Positions 43,197 to 56,700 of a stretch of 64,000 bases of DNA are shown here, one piece after another. The notes under the pieces were generated by a model. It was not told the DNA's origin, made no database searches, and saw only the letters and a list, made by a program, of their open reading frames with translations. The translations under genes and the position numbers were made by a program. This DNA comes from Silurus meridionalis (taxonomy: Eukaryota; Chordata; Actinopteri; Siluriformes; Siluridae). Position 1 is the first letter of the stretch. Every line of letters starts with the position of its first letter. Location of the stretch: NCBI RefSeq assembly GCF_014805685.1, contig NC_060911.1, forward strand, positions 14,938,212 to 15,002,211, read 5' to 3'.

Positions 43197-45334
43197 ATCA
43201 TCACTTGGTCTTTTCTTCCCTTTTGCTACGTATGATGCTACTCATCCCTTATGCTAAAAATCTCTTTAGGAAATGACCTTAAAAATAAAAACCCGTCAGA
43301 GTACATAAAAGTGATGCTTAAAAAACCAAACCAAACGAACGTGTCTTGTATATCGATTATTTTAGTGACCAAATTGTGATTGAGTAATTGGATAATAAGT
43401 ACGTTTTCTTTATCAAAAAGCAATACTAAATATACAAGAGAAAATAAGAAGGGTCTCTTAAAAGAAACAAGTAATTTGTGTCCTTTTTAGAGAAAATTAA
43501 ATTTTTATTGACTGCAGTACATAGATAAATCCAATAGGGGGCAGAAGACAGTCTCAGATTGTTTTCAACAGGTTTTTGAGAAAAGTTTTGTGCAGGTGGT
43601 GCAGAGGTTCTTTCTTATTTCTTGCTGAAATTGCAATCTGTGAAAACGAAACCATAATTTAATTGCCATATTATATCAAAATGCAAATACAAATATATAA
43701 ATGAAAAAAAATCATAAATAAAAAAATATAAAAATAAAATTTAAATTACTCTAAAAAAAGGTAACTGCACTTTACAGTGTTTTCTTCATGTTTTAATTTA
43801 AAATGATCCCAAACATTGGAAACTGTCTTCTGTGTTACCTGTCCAGAGCGCTCCAGAGATTTTTGTATTTGAATCACTCGAGTTGCTTGAGGAATCATTT
43901 TAGCCCTACTTGTAATTAAATAAGGTTAGCCACTTAGCTACATGCTTCAAGGTGTTGCTATGCTAAAGGATGGCTAAGGCCGCAGCTAGTTAGCATGATA
44001 AGTGGAACAGAATAGTTCTGGATGTACAATTTTATGCCATTGCTTTTGTAGTTGCTGGTTATGCAATCTGACAGAATACATCATGATTATTGTAACCAAG
44101 ATACATTTCAAATGTATTCATATTGTGTTGATAGTATATTTTTGATAAAAATAATGATATGCTAATTCATTCTATGTTAAACATATATGCTAATCAGTGT
44201 CATTTTACCCTGGAACACACGGAACCCAACTCTGGACCGACCTACCAAAAAATCACACAAGAAAACTGAACATTCAGGGGGAATTATCTTTATCTTTCTT
44301 CTCTTTTTATTTTCCCATTATTTTAAAGAGCTCTTCCTTTTATTGTTTTTATTATTTTTGTTGTAAATATTGATTATATTGATGATTTTGCACTGTTGTT
44401 GAAAAGGCAATAAATTTGTCTCAACTAGAGCTACTCTTGTGAATTGGCCTAATTTACATCTCATAGAAACTAAGTAGATGTTCGTGTTTTTCTTTACTGT
44501 ATTGGTGCCATAAATGCTACAATAAATAATATCTATATTCATATATCTAACATGTCTATAGAGCTCGTCCCCAGAACATTCTTGTGACCCTGAAGCAACT
44601 CTTCCACAGCTGTTCCAGTGTTGGGTCACGACGCGGTGTTTGGGCACGTCTGGATTAAATCCCTAAAATTTTCTCCATAAAAGCTGTTGAGATATATCCT
44701 CGTAACGAGTTCCTAATGTGTTACTTCTTCCACAGCTGCTCCACACTTCCACTTGAGATCCATGTTTAATGGTGTACAAATTCGCCCAATAAAATATGAC
44801 AGAATGTTATTTAAATAGATATTTATTATTTGAACAAGAGTAAAAGTAAGTATATTCATTTCACGTTTGATATCGTCTCCGGCCGCAATCGGTTCAACGC
44901 TCGATTCGAAATATTCGCTCTAGATCTGGAATCCGTGTTTAAAAAGTCTCAAAAGAAATACTGCGGATTCTGAAATGTGATTACGTGCATGCTGTGTTTA
45001 ACACGTGGTGTCGAGAGGGAACCGATGCTGTAACCTGTTTTAGACACAGGGTTTGAAGAGTGTGTTCAGACAAAACCACACACACATTTGTGGCTTTTCT
45101 TTGAAATGCACAGGAAGAACCAGTGTGTGAAAATATACTGACCTGCTTGAGTTTGTCTGGTATCTGCATTAAACTGAAGAACATATGCACCATACTGTGT
45201 GCTGAGTGATTCTTCTCTGATCAAAAAAAAAAAAAAAAAACAGTTCAGTCCAAAAGAGAAGAATAAGTTTGAGGAGAAACAAATGGCAAAGTTTTGTACA
45301 CATAAAGTTCCACATTTAGTCTCCATTTGCTGCT
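43097..45334. other. Intergenic, AT-rich
   Basis: A (TC)n tract lies at about 43163-43193, and AATAAA near 43285 could end the lectin mRNA. No further gene was recognised. Confidence 0.45.
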
Positions 45335-45535
45335 ATAAGAAGCTCCACTCTGCTGGGAAGATGTTCCACCAGATTTTGTGAAGATTTTGTGGAGATTTAT
45401 TCAGCTATAAGGGTGTTAGTAAAGTCAGGTTCACATTCATCACAAAGGTGTTCAATAGGGTTGGAGCTCTATAGCAGATCTTCCACTCCAACCCATGGAA
45501 AGCAGATCTTCATGGTGCTGGAACAGGTTTGGGTC
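45335..45535 (+). repeat. Family A repeat, partial copy 3
   Basis: Shares the interior of the 18.76-kb element (boxes such as GAAGATGTTCCACCAGATTT and CAACCCATGGAAAGCAGATC) but lacks the inverted ends. Confidence 0.55.
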
Positions 45536-45708
45536 TCCAAATTTAAGTGAAGTGAAAATTTCATGCTACTGCATAAAAATCATTTGAATTTGTTTCTAAA
45601 CATTATTTTTCTTTCTGTCTCTCTGTACATGTGGAATGAGAGTGACAGGAGAAGATGAAACCATAATCAGGTCTTACTGTTCACTTTATCTTCTCTTTCT
45701 GATGAAAA

Positions 45709-47155
45709 CTAATTGTCAGAGAAGATAAGCAAATCATCTGAGAGATCACTTGAGAACATCGTTGGCTCATACCACACTGTTGTGGTCACAGACAGAATCT
45801 CGTGTATTTTCCTGGATGGAGAAAAAGAATAGGAGAAAAAGAGAGAGAGAGAAATTAGTGTATCTGAGAGGAACACTGAGTTCATTCCAGCACACTATAG
45901 ATGATGATTAAAGTGTCAACCATCATGTTCCTGAGAGCAGAAACAGTTACATTTGTTTCAAAAAAACTTCTTCAGACTGATACCTGTCTTCTGTAAAACA
46001 TCTGGATTCATATTTCCTGCTCACAGCAATCACCACAACAGTCATCACTGACATCACAGCACACACCAGTGGCATTAACACTGTGCTCATCACCGGAGCC
46101 TCCACATCTGGAAGAACATCTGGAAAAACATCATTTTTTTAATTAGAATGATTTATAACTGAACATCTAAAGCTGCCATCAGTACACGTGTCCTGCAGAG
46201 GTGATCTCCTGTGTGCTCTAACGTGTGTGTGCTTTCTGAAACATGGATATAAGTGTGTGTGCAAGGAGAAGATCAATAACAATATTCTCACATGTTCAAC
46301 CCGTCATCTGGTCTCGTACCTGTGTTCAGAGAGCAGTGGTGTGTGAGGTTGATTCTGGTTCTTTCATTACTGACTGGATTGGAGGACACACAGCTGAAGG
46401 TCTTTGATCTGAGATTATCGCTCTTCTTTATTTCTAGAAGAAGATTCAGTGTGATGTTGCTGCTGCTGGTGTGGTTTAATAAAACATCATCTTCATACAA
46501 AGACAGCATCAGTCCTCTGCTGTTCCTCACAGAACACAGCACTGAACAGAACTCTGAAGAAGAGGGGGTGGTCTTCATCACCTGAGGAGCTGAAACTCTC
46601 TCTGTACAGAAACATGAAGATCCTCATGAGTTAGAAATGTACTGTTCTTCACTGTTTCTCTCTAAAATCAAGAGAGAAATGAACTCACCGTACACCTCCA
46701 ACTGATATTCCTGTATTCTCTTCGGGTCTCTAGTGCTCTCCACTGTGTAAAGTCCTGAATCATCTGTTCTCAGGTCTGAGAGAGTGAAGAGCCCAGTCAG
46801 ACTGAGCCACTGAAGACGATTCACAAACTTCTCACTAGAATTTGTGTCACTCTGTTTATTAAACACCTGTCCAACTGTGTCACCTTTATACATTAATGTC
46901 CCAGAAACTGGTACACTGGTACTAAATGTCACAGATTCTCCTACAGCATGGATCAACTCCTGACCTGAAGATCCACCAACAGATCTGAAGATCTCTGAAA
47001 GAGAAAACAGAACCGAGAGTCTGATGAAAGAGTCGTAATAAATCACATACAAAGAAAACTGCAGAGAAATCTATAATCTTATAAATCACCCAAATTATTC
47101 ACCAAAAAAATGTCTGATTCTGAATAAAATTATGATAAAAATTAGATCACAGGTA

Positions 47156-47190
<35 letters not shown>

Positions 47191-47584
47191 GCCATAACAA
47201 CTTACTGTTTCCTGTTGATAAATTGGAGTTTATTTGTGATCTCGGTGTTGTACATGTGAACACTGGATGTGGGTGAGGGAACTAAAGCTCATGTCCATGT
47301 TACATCTCATCTCATTTCATTTCACTTTCTCTCCTTTTTACTAATAAAATTTAAATGTAATGAATTTTCAATTCTGTTATTTTTCTCTGTAAATGTTGAT
47401 CATCACAGTGAAATATTCAGAGCAGGAACCTGCAGCTGTGTACAGAATGAAACTCTCTCGGCGTGTGGTGAAGAATCTACAGCACACACTTTTCATTTAT
47501 TTCTATAATCAGTAATAAAATCTCTGAGGAGAAAATCTTACCTGATATGAAAAGGAAAAGCAGACGATGAAAACATCTCCTCAT
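45709..47584 (-). CDS. SLAM/CD2-family Ig receptor, short-tailed form
   Basis: Single-pass leukocyte surface receptor. Minus-strand exons: 47584-47542, 46994-46689, 46601-46320, 46119-45984 and 45811-45709. They total 870 bp with an uninterrupted frame, 289 residues. Leader: MRRCFHRLLFLFIS. The membrane-distal V-type Ig domain lacks the canonical disulfide, as in the SLAM/CD2 family (AVGESVTFSTSVPVSG, then LRTDDSGLYTVES). The C2 domain has paired cysteines (SEFCSVLCSVRNS, then KTFSCVSSN). The membrane segment (PLVCAVMSVMTVVVIAV) has no charged residue. The short tail has one tyrosine (VTTTVWYEPTMF) that does not fit ITIM or ITSM spacing. The V and C2 exons are nearly identical to those of the gene at 52.3-59.4 kb, while the later exons are unrelated. 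Which family member it corresponds to cannot be said. Confidence 0.82.
46307..47047. repeat. Duplicated block: V and C2 exons, copy 1
   Basis: About 740 bp, covering both Ig exons and the intron between them, is near-identical to 54277-55015. Similarity stops abruptly just outside the exons on both sides. Confidence 0.85.
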
Positions 47585-48721
47585 TCTGCTCTACACTTTA
47601 TTTATTCAGCAGGAACGCAAAGCTGGAGGATAAACATGAGGTGGAGCTTCAGACGACTGACTCACTTTTCAGACTGCTGATCTTTCAGATCTTTCTCAGT
47701 ATTTCTCTGTTGAACTTCCCTTTTCTCACTCTCTTACCATCAGATTTCTCTCTTAACTATCTACCTTTTTTTATTTTTAATAAAAAATAATAATAATAAT
47801 AAATAAATAACAGCACAGTACCAATATCACCACATGGTGTTTATGAGCAATAAAAATAACTTTTCACATAATTTTTAACTTTCAAAGCCCATCATGACCC
47901 ATCATGAACATCATCACTGCCCCAACGATGATGATGATGATGATGGAATCCTTCAGTGTACTTTACATTCGATGTTTCCTAAATAAATCTTGGGAAATAA
48001 TTATGTAGTTTAATAACATTAGGAGATCATGGTGCTGATGCTAACACACAAATACTGTATACTATTACACTATACGCACCAGTAGCAGTATCAGTACAGG
48101 ACACCAGGTGGCAGCAGATCGTAGGTTTTAATCATATTTGAAAGAGCGGAACGGGTTTTTTACACCGACTCAATGAATGAATAAAAGTTAAGGATTATAT
48201 CTTATATATGTCAGATTGTAAACTAATTTAAACACTAGATTGATTGTTTGTGGGGGATTTTTGAGTTCTTGGTGTGTGGTGTTGAATCAGGGAGCCGAGA
48301 GCGATAAAAAAGATGGCACGTGTTTGCAGGAACACACTGATACAACATGCAATTCTGAGATAGAAAATTCTGTTCAAAATGTATTCTAAACCAATTCCGT
48401 ATTGTTCTGGTATCACAGTGTGTCATCATATTTATATATGAACAATTATTTAGTGAGGGAAATTTTGCATTTTGAGAGAATATATTGAAAAGATATTACA
48501 ATAAGTATGGATTTTCATGGTTTCTCCTGGAGAACATTGCTATTTTTTTGTTAAACATTTCCACCCAACTCATTTTATCCAGTTCTGTTGAAGGGAGCCA
48601 ATAAACCTGGGGTTTAATGTGATATTATATGCAGCAAAACAAATGAGAAATACTGTAATAGCACATGCAGGCCACATGGTTCTCACGTGGTGCACTGTGT
48701 GAAAAAATGTGAGACCATTAA

Positions 48722-48758
<37 letters not shown>

Positions 48759-49890
48759 TACAGACAGACAGACAGACAGCGAGTCTGTGAGGACAAAACC
48801 ACATATTTCGTTTGAAATGCACAGGAAGAGCTGAAGTGTGAAACGCCTGTCCTGCTACAGTTTAATGCTACATCCTGCACCACGTCTTATTATAATTATA
48901 AACTCTTAATCTCTTCATCTCTGCTACAAGTGTATTGATATGGTATTAGAGTATGATGTAGAATCAGCCCTGTGGTCACACTAGGAAATGATCGAGCTGC
49001 TGCTTGTAGTGATTCACTGCTAATGGTTGTGGGTGTGGCCAGTTTATTTAGTTGTTTTTATTTATGTTGATATATATATCGTCTATATCTCAAAAACTGA
49101 TGCAACAATTAGATAAAAATCGCTTATTTGATTCACGCCACATCGAGTAGGATTTTATTGTTGTTTCAGCGATCTACAGTTCAGTACGCAGTGTCACGAA
49201 ACAACGTTCCCACAGAACCAAGGTGCCACAAAACCAGACAAGATTACGCACAACACACACTGACTAGGACACTACATGAAGTGCAAAAACATTGTGTGAA
49301 AAACAACACAAAACAGAATAAAAGCAGAAGTTTATTAGTGAAGCAGTGACAAAACACAGCAAGCACCTTAGGTTCATCAGAGTCAAAAAGAACCCAGGGC
49401 AGTTCTTCTCAGATATTTTATACTTTCAGCTTGTAATGAAAATGGAGTTTCACTTTAAATTCATATTGAGTGTAAAAACTGAGTGATGGCCAAAATGGTC
49501 AGCTGATGTTATTGTTTAAATGGTCACGGTCACGTACACATTTACTGAGAAACGTTCCTTGTTTTCTAAAATCAGTATTCTGTGCGATATTTAAACCATT
49601 TTAGGATACAGCCCATTTGGTGTTTATCTTGCTGTGGGTCAAGGCAGTCTGTAATGTGGCAAATGAGTTTGTCCATATAATAATAAATACTCTACATGTT
49701 ACAGTGTTTGTTTAGCGGGAATTTGAGAAAACAGTTCCAATGAATTTATTTATGTGAGTTCACACTAAGAATTCAACCATTACATCAACCAAACATTATA
49801 ACTGGCTCATTTACTGTAATGTGCTGAAGACCATCACATTGATATCATCAACATGCTTAAAATGTTCCTGCTAGCCTTTGGATTTTCAGG
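47585..49890. other. Intergenic, no gene seen
   Basis: Contains the promoter side of the short-tailed receptor gene. A (CA)n tract lies at about 48724-48752, followed by (CAGA)n to 48779. The rest is AT-rich and featureless. Confidence 0.45.
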
Positions 49891-50240
49891 AAATACAAAA
49901 AAAGGTTGACTAGAACTCCAGTGCTTATGTAACTCCACTGGCTCCCAGTCTCATGTAGTATTAAAGTTCTTTTATTTTTGCATAAGAGCCCACACGGTCA
50001 CCATTCAAGGTTCATCCAGACCATCAAGGCTGTGGTCACGTCACATTATGTGAGTATAAGTCATGCTTTTAAACATATTGATTGGTATTCTATTAAAATC
50101 TCCATCAGTGAACAGTTGATAACCTAAAAAATGATGGAACTTTAATTAATAAATGATTGGTGTTGAGGATGAGGATGGATGTCCTTCTGAGGCTGGTTCC
50201 TCTCAAGGTTTCTCCTCATACCATCTCAGGAATAAACTTA
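49890..50240 (+). repeat. Retroposon-like 3' fragments
   Basis: Two pieces are visible. One, near 49900-50040, contains CCACTGGCTCCCAGTCTCAT, as in the 3' coding end of fish LINE elements. The other, near 50155-50230, reads GGCTGGTTCCTCTCAAGGTT, the same family as the 8.1-kb repeat. Assignment is from memory. Confidence 0.4.
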
Positions 50241-52330
50241 TTTATTAACTTAAAATTTTTTGGTACAAGACTTTGGTCATCAGTTGTTTTTCAGTGTGAT
50301 TTATAGATAAATGTCTGACTGAAGACGAAGAAGAAGTCTGACTAAAATATTCTTCTTAATTCTATTTTCCTTCCTTGTCTCTGTATTAATGAGTGGTGAG
50401 CAGACACCTAAAATTAAAAAATTTTCTGCTGTTGAGTTAAATAGAAGAAATCAGGAAGTGGAGAAACGTGGTCTGCACGCACCTCATGTCCGCTCTAAAC
50501 CATCATTCTGGCGTCAGTGTTTATTAATATAAACTGTTATATTTGATCTGTAAAGAAATTCAATTGCTGCTTGGTCGATAAAATCAACTGAATAATAATA
50601 AATAAATAAAAATCATTGAAGCCATTCAGAGATGTTGAAATCAAGTCGCTTGTTGCTTTATTGTGAAAATGTTGTGGAATTAATGACAGAACTTCAGGGG
50701 AAAAACATTAAGCAAATCTATAACCTCACAACAACATTTTACCACACACACAAACACAAATATAAGAATACACACAATACTCAGTGGAGAGATTTCCCCA
50801 GTAATACTGGTTATTCAAATTAATATGCAAAACGTGACGTGAGAAAAATCCAAATTCACAGCAGTGTATAAAGATATCTCAGGATTATGAGGGAAAAATT
50901 GTTACAATGGCAGTAAAACATAATAATGTGATGATCCGGGTGTAGGTGTGAGGTGTTACAGGTTGTTGGTGAACGATGTGGAGGTGAAGAACGACCCGAG
51001 GAGAACTGGAGAGCATTAAAATGGTGTAAGGCCACACCCCGAGCTGTGGATTATCACGTTACCATGGTCACTTCCCAGCACTGAGGCGTTAAAACTGTCA
51101 TTGCTGTTTGCAGAGTAAACTGTGTAGTGTAGTTGTGCTGTTTCTCTACCAGTAATGAAGCTGTTGGTTTGAACGTCTGGTGTGTTTTTTGGTATTTTCT
51201 GTTCGATTTTGTAAATTTAATTTCTCCCGGTTGTCAAATTTATCTTGTGCTTTTACCCAAGTTGCCATATTCACCAATAATCCTCCATAGCTCTATAAAG
51301 AAATGCCTGTAATATCCGTGTCACTGGATGGAACATGTTTATAGGTTTGAACGCATACCTTCCAGCCAATCAGATTTGAGTATTTAGACTGCCTGTAATA
51401 TAAAACCTGTCATTACCACCAAGCAGATGGTCTGATGATTGTTGCTTTAGCTATATGAGGATGGATTTATAACAATTGGACAGGATAATGGACAGGTACT
51501 GTGTTTCCCACTGGCCTATGAACCCTCACACTTGAATAAACGATGTCACGTGTATGTTTGTGCAGCTGTTAAATTTTCACACTACACGCATTGTATACTG
51601 ATACTGTGAGCACAGAAAACCTGGTCTTTCTTTTGTACTCATCACTCGTTTCGTGATCGTCACCCATTTTCCTTTTTTCACTTCCATGTTATGTTTTTTT
51701 TTATTATGTGTGTTGCCTTGTGTTAATCATTTGTGTTTTTAAACAATTTACCCACTTTTATTTTCAGATTATTGCATGTTTGGTGTGACAATTGGACCAT
51801 TTTGACCTGAAAGAGCCTGGCTTGATCAGAATGCTTAGGATTATGTTCTTCACAGTTTGTAATATAATAACTATAATTCATCTTTAACTTCTGTCGCATT
51901 TCTGCGCCAATAAACTTGAGGGTTCTTTTTTCCTGGATTCCCCTTAACTGAATTACCCGGACTCGCTCCCACACAATAAACAGGGAACTGAATACATTAA
52001 TGACTTTTTTTTTTTTTACAACCACATCAGATAAAAGAACAGCTGCACACTGAGCTCTACATTCTGTACACCCGTGTGTTTACATTGGCAGAATAAAGAA
52101 GGTTGAAAATAATAATAACTCACTATTTATTCAAATAAATAGTATACATTATGAAACAAAGACATTGAAAATGAAAGAAGGCATTTAAGTACAAATGCTG
52201 TTTAATGGACAATTTAGATAAATTTTTAAAACTGATCTAAATTGAAATTGAAATTGTTGGAATTAAATATTTTTATGAAATGTCTGGGGCCAATCTTTTT
52301 ATATAATACAGTAAAATACTTCAGTTCCGT
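50241..52330. other. Intergenic, no gene seen
   Basis: AT-rich sequence between the two receptor genes. Short open frames present here show no domain, signal peptide or splice context that I recognise. Confidence 0.45.
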
Positions 52331-53768
52331 TCAGTTATTTTCGGTGCCATCGGACGTTCTTCCAAATGTAACCCGGTCATAAACAGTTGTTAGTGGACAT
52401 GCTTCTGAGACATCCTCTGAGGCAGGTTCTGGTATATTTGGCTGAGAAAGAGACAGAGAGAGAATTCAGTGCATTTATATGTCAGTAACAGTGACTGTTA
52501 TACTGTAACTCAGTGTTTCTACTCTTTCTAATCCGACTCTTTCATCAGAACTCGTTACAGCACACTGTACACATTGATAATGGTGTGAGAGTTAGACATC
52601 ACAGAGTGCAGAAACAGTCAAATGCATTCAGACCACAGACTAGAGGAAGAAGAGCTGTAACCACAAAAGTCTCCATCTTGTAAAACTCAGATGCTTTGTG
52701 AGAAGCACTACTGCACAGCACATTCTACTTCGGTATTTATAGTAAAATGTTTATCACTGACTGTCAGTCCATCGCTTACTGACCTGCGTGGGTTTTTTAT
52801 GATTTATCACCGAATAAAAGACTTCGTCAGTCTGTCCTTCAGTTGCTAAGGAGTCTGCAAAGATAAAAATAATGTTTTGTATGGGTCAGTAATGAGAGAC
52901 TGACAGACACTGACTCATACTGATCACATGATAATCAGCCTGGCAGACAGTAGATCAAGAAAATAGGGAAATTATTGAATAAATTATTTTTATGCGGCTC
53001 TGTGTGTATTTTCTGGTGTGTACTTTATTTATCTGAGATAGAAATAAATTCCTAAATAGCAAAACAGGAATCATCTACAGGGTTTCAGGTTCAATAAGAC
53101 GTGCAAAGAGACGGAGAAGGACATTTCACTTCTGCTTTTTTGTTCCCTCAAAGGTGATCAAAAGACTAATACCTGCCTTGTGTTCGCCGAGGCGCTGCGT
53201 TCTGTTTTTTTCTGTAAAGAAACACTACCATCACGATCACCAGCAGCACTGAACCCAGAGAACATATGACAGCAAGGACCACATGGTTCCGAGAAGTTGT
53301 TTCAGGTTATCATCTGTAAAAACAGAACATTGATTAAAACACACACAAAACATGACGATTAGAGATGATCAAGTGTCATTTTACATTAATAACACTGTTC
53401 TGTGTAAATGCTTCATGATCACTGCTAATCCAGTTATTATTCATATTTATACCTGCTTTTAAATGAGACATGCGGCTATTTAACGTCTCTAAATTCAGCC
53501 TTTCACTGAAAAATCTCACATCCTAGAAGATTTAAAGTGTCCACAGGTGCGAAGATGAAACCTGGTGTGTGTACGTCAAAAGCTGATATTGGGGGAAAAT
53601 GTGCCACTGTGTGATATGTCCTTTATAAAGCAGATGTATTGTTTGCATGATTGTTTTTATTAGTACCAAAAACCACCTACAAGTTTCAACTGAAAACGAA
53701 GCGTATTTTGATATAAACTTCTTGGACGTGAATCAACCTGTTCCTCAAGGGTATTTCAGCCACACCCA

Positions 53769-53799
<31 letters not shown>

Positions 53800-56700
53800 G
53801 ATAATGCACTACATGGCACTAATGATTAGGGTGGTATCAGAGATACAGCTACAGGCATTATGGTGGATGAGATATAACTATTTATCTCACATATAACGGG
53901 TCACAGCACCGCATTTTCATCCGTCAGCAGTTTAAGTGATGATGGAAAAGTGTGTATATACAGAACTGAAAATAAGAGCAAGTAATGGGATATTAGGAGA
54001 TGTAGATTATAAAGTGTGGTATCAGCAGTTCAATGGAATTCAATAGAGTTACAGGTTTATCACTCTTTGAGAGAACTTTCTCACTCTGCTCATTTCAGGG
54101 TTTTGTAATGGAGTCATAGAGGTTCATCTCATTTGTGATTGGCTCAGTTGATGAATGCTCTATAAAAGCAGTTCTGTGAGTAGTGCAGGTTTCTCACTCT
54201 GATCCATTACACATTATTTTACAGCTCATTGATTACAAAATCACCTTATAACTGACAGTGTTGTGTATTTTACAGTCTGGTCTCCTACCTGTGTTCAGAG
54301 AGCAGTAGTGTGTGAGGTTGATTCTGGTTCTCTCATTGCTGACTGGATTGGAGGACACACAGCTGAAGGTCTTTGATCTAAGATTATCGCTCTTCTTTAT
54401 TTCTAGAAGAAGATTCAGTGTGATGTTGCTGCTGCTGGTGTGGTTTAATAAAACATCATCTTTATACAAAGACAGATTCAGTCCTCTGCTGTTCCTCACA
54501 GAACACAGCACTGAACAGAACTCTGAAGAAGAGGAGGTGGTCTTCATCACCTGAGGAGCTGAAACTCTCTCTGTACAGAAACATGAAGATCCTCATGAGT
54601 TAGAAATGTACGTTTCTTCACTGTTTCTCTCTAAAATCAAGAGAGAAATGAACTCACCGTACACCTCCAACTGATATTCCTGTTTTTTCTTTGGGTCTTT
54701 AACGCTCTCCACTGTGTAAAGTCCTGAATCATCTGTTCTCAGGTCTGAGAGAGTGAAGAGCCCAGTCAGACTGACCCACTGAAGACGATTCACAAACTTC
54801 TCCCTAAGATTTGTGTCACTCACGTTATTAAACACCTGTCCAACTGTGTCACCTTTATATATTATATTCCCAGAAACTGGGACACTGGTATTGAATGTCA
54901 CAGATTCTCCTACAGCACGGATCAACTCCTGACCTGAAGATCCACCAACATATCTGAAGATCTCTGAAAGAGGAAACAGAACGAGAGATTAATGGAAGAG
55001 TCGTAATAAATCACATTATTTTATTTAATGTAAAATAAAACATAAATCATTCAAATGCACTAAAACCTTCCTATGTGTTTATTACCCATGGATTTTTCTC
55101 ATATTCTCAATGTGAAATTTATGGATTTGCCTCAACACAAACTTTAACCTTCTACATCTTCCTAATTAAAAAAGACGACTGTTATTAGGACTAAACATCG
55201 AAAAACTCAGTAACATTTTAACTTAAGTTACAGTCATGCTTGAAAAATCCAGTAAATGATTAGCTACATTTTAGTGTGTTATCTTGAATTTTTTGTCAAT
55301 GTTAAATAGTTTGTTGTAAAAAAAACACCTTAACCTCTCAGTTTTATTGATCAGGGCTGAAACAACAATTGTGTTAATTGTAATATTAAAACTTGTTGTG
55401 TAGCTTTTTTTCCCTCATGACTGTAACTGGTGTATTTGGGAAACAAAAAAGACAAAATGAAATTGAAATGTAGCCTGTATGAAGGTGAGACTGTAACATT
55501 ATAGAAATTAAAAAAACATTTTAATGTTATATTCTAAATTATTATATGTTCAATGAAGCACAACAAATATACATGAAATCTTGGGCTAACAGATTGTTAG
55601 AACACAGGATCTTAACTCAAGTGTCCTAGTTCTTCAGAACCTGATACTGTCTTCATCTATATACTATAAAATATTATTATATTATTTATAAACCCAGGTG
55701 ATGGTGCTGAGTTCCATCTGGCTTTGTTTAAAGAATGAAATGAAACTCTTAACCATCTCCACGCATCACCTGAGGATTAGAACAATCACACTTCTCATTT
55801 CCTCACCTGTACTTCTCTTCTCACGACACTGATCCTTCCTCATACGAGCGAATAAATACTTCAGTGTTTAACTGTCATCTAAATAATGCATGATGCTGAA
55901 AGAATAAAGTCACTTTAATGTGGTTTATTGTGGTTGTGTAGAGTTTTGATTTCGAGGTGGTGGATTTTGTTCAGGTTCCTGGTCAGTATTTAATAGTAGT
56001 TAATATACTTTCACTTCTCACTGATGAAGGAAACAGAGGGTTTGTGTCCAAACCAAACCTGAATATTTTGGGTCTTTAATGAACAAAATATCAGAAATAT
56101 TGATTAGTGTTAATTGTATAATTATGTGTAATTCTGTGGTAATTATGAAGCTTTTTTGAACTTCAGTTAGCATTTCCGTTAGCATTAGCTTCTCAGTGAA
56201 TAGGATAAACAGACTTTGGCGTGTGAGAAGACGGATAAATAATTGAATTAGTCGAAATTCATTTAATCTGTATAACGATTTTTACAATGGACATTGTCTC
56301 GAAGAAGCTTTACACAGCAGTTATAAGATTGTATAAAAGATAAAAATCTTCTCCTGAATCTTTTTGCTTTCTTTCCCTAAATGTATTGAACTTTGAACAA
56401 CTGTTAGCACAGTTAGCATGCTAATCTCAACACTTCACCCAGTAACCCAGATATTTCATCTTCTACAGCATTAAATTACCTCAGAACTTTCACATACTCT
56501 GCTCGAGAACATGTTCTGCTCTTAATTTTTTTATATTTTACAGTTTCAGTCTGAGTAATGTGATGAAGCACTAGTAGTAATGTGACACCACTGTTTTCAA
56601 TTTCACTTTTTGGATCATTTTATAATATATTTCTTTGAAATGTTTCCATCTCTTATGGAAATCCTAAAAGCCATGCGTTATAATATTTTTTTTCTTTAGA

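Noticed and set aside
55790..55830. Alternative leader exon (MRSVIVLIL) for the second SLAM-like receptor
   Set aside because: Its donor phase would leave two bases, while the Ig exon needs one. The 59.4-kb leader matches phase and resembles the paralogue.
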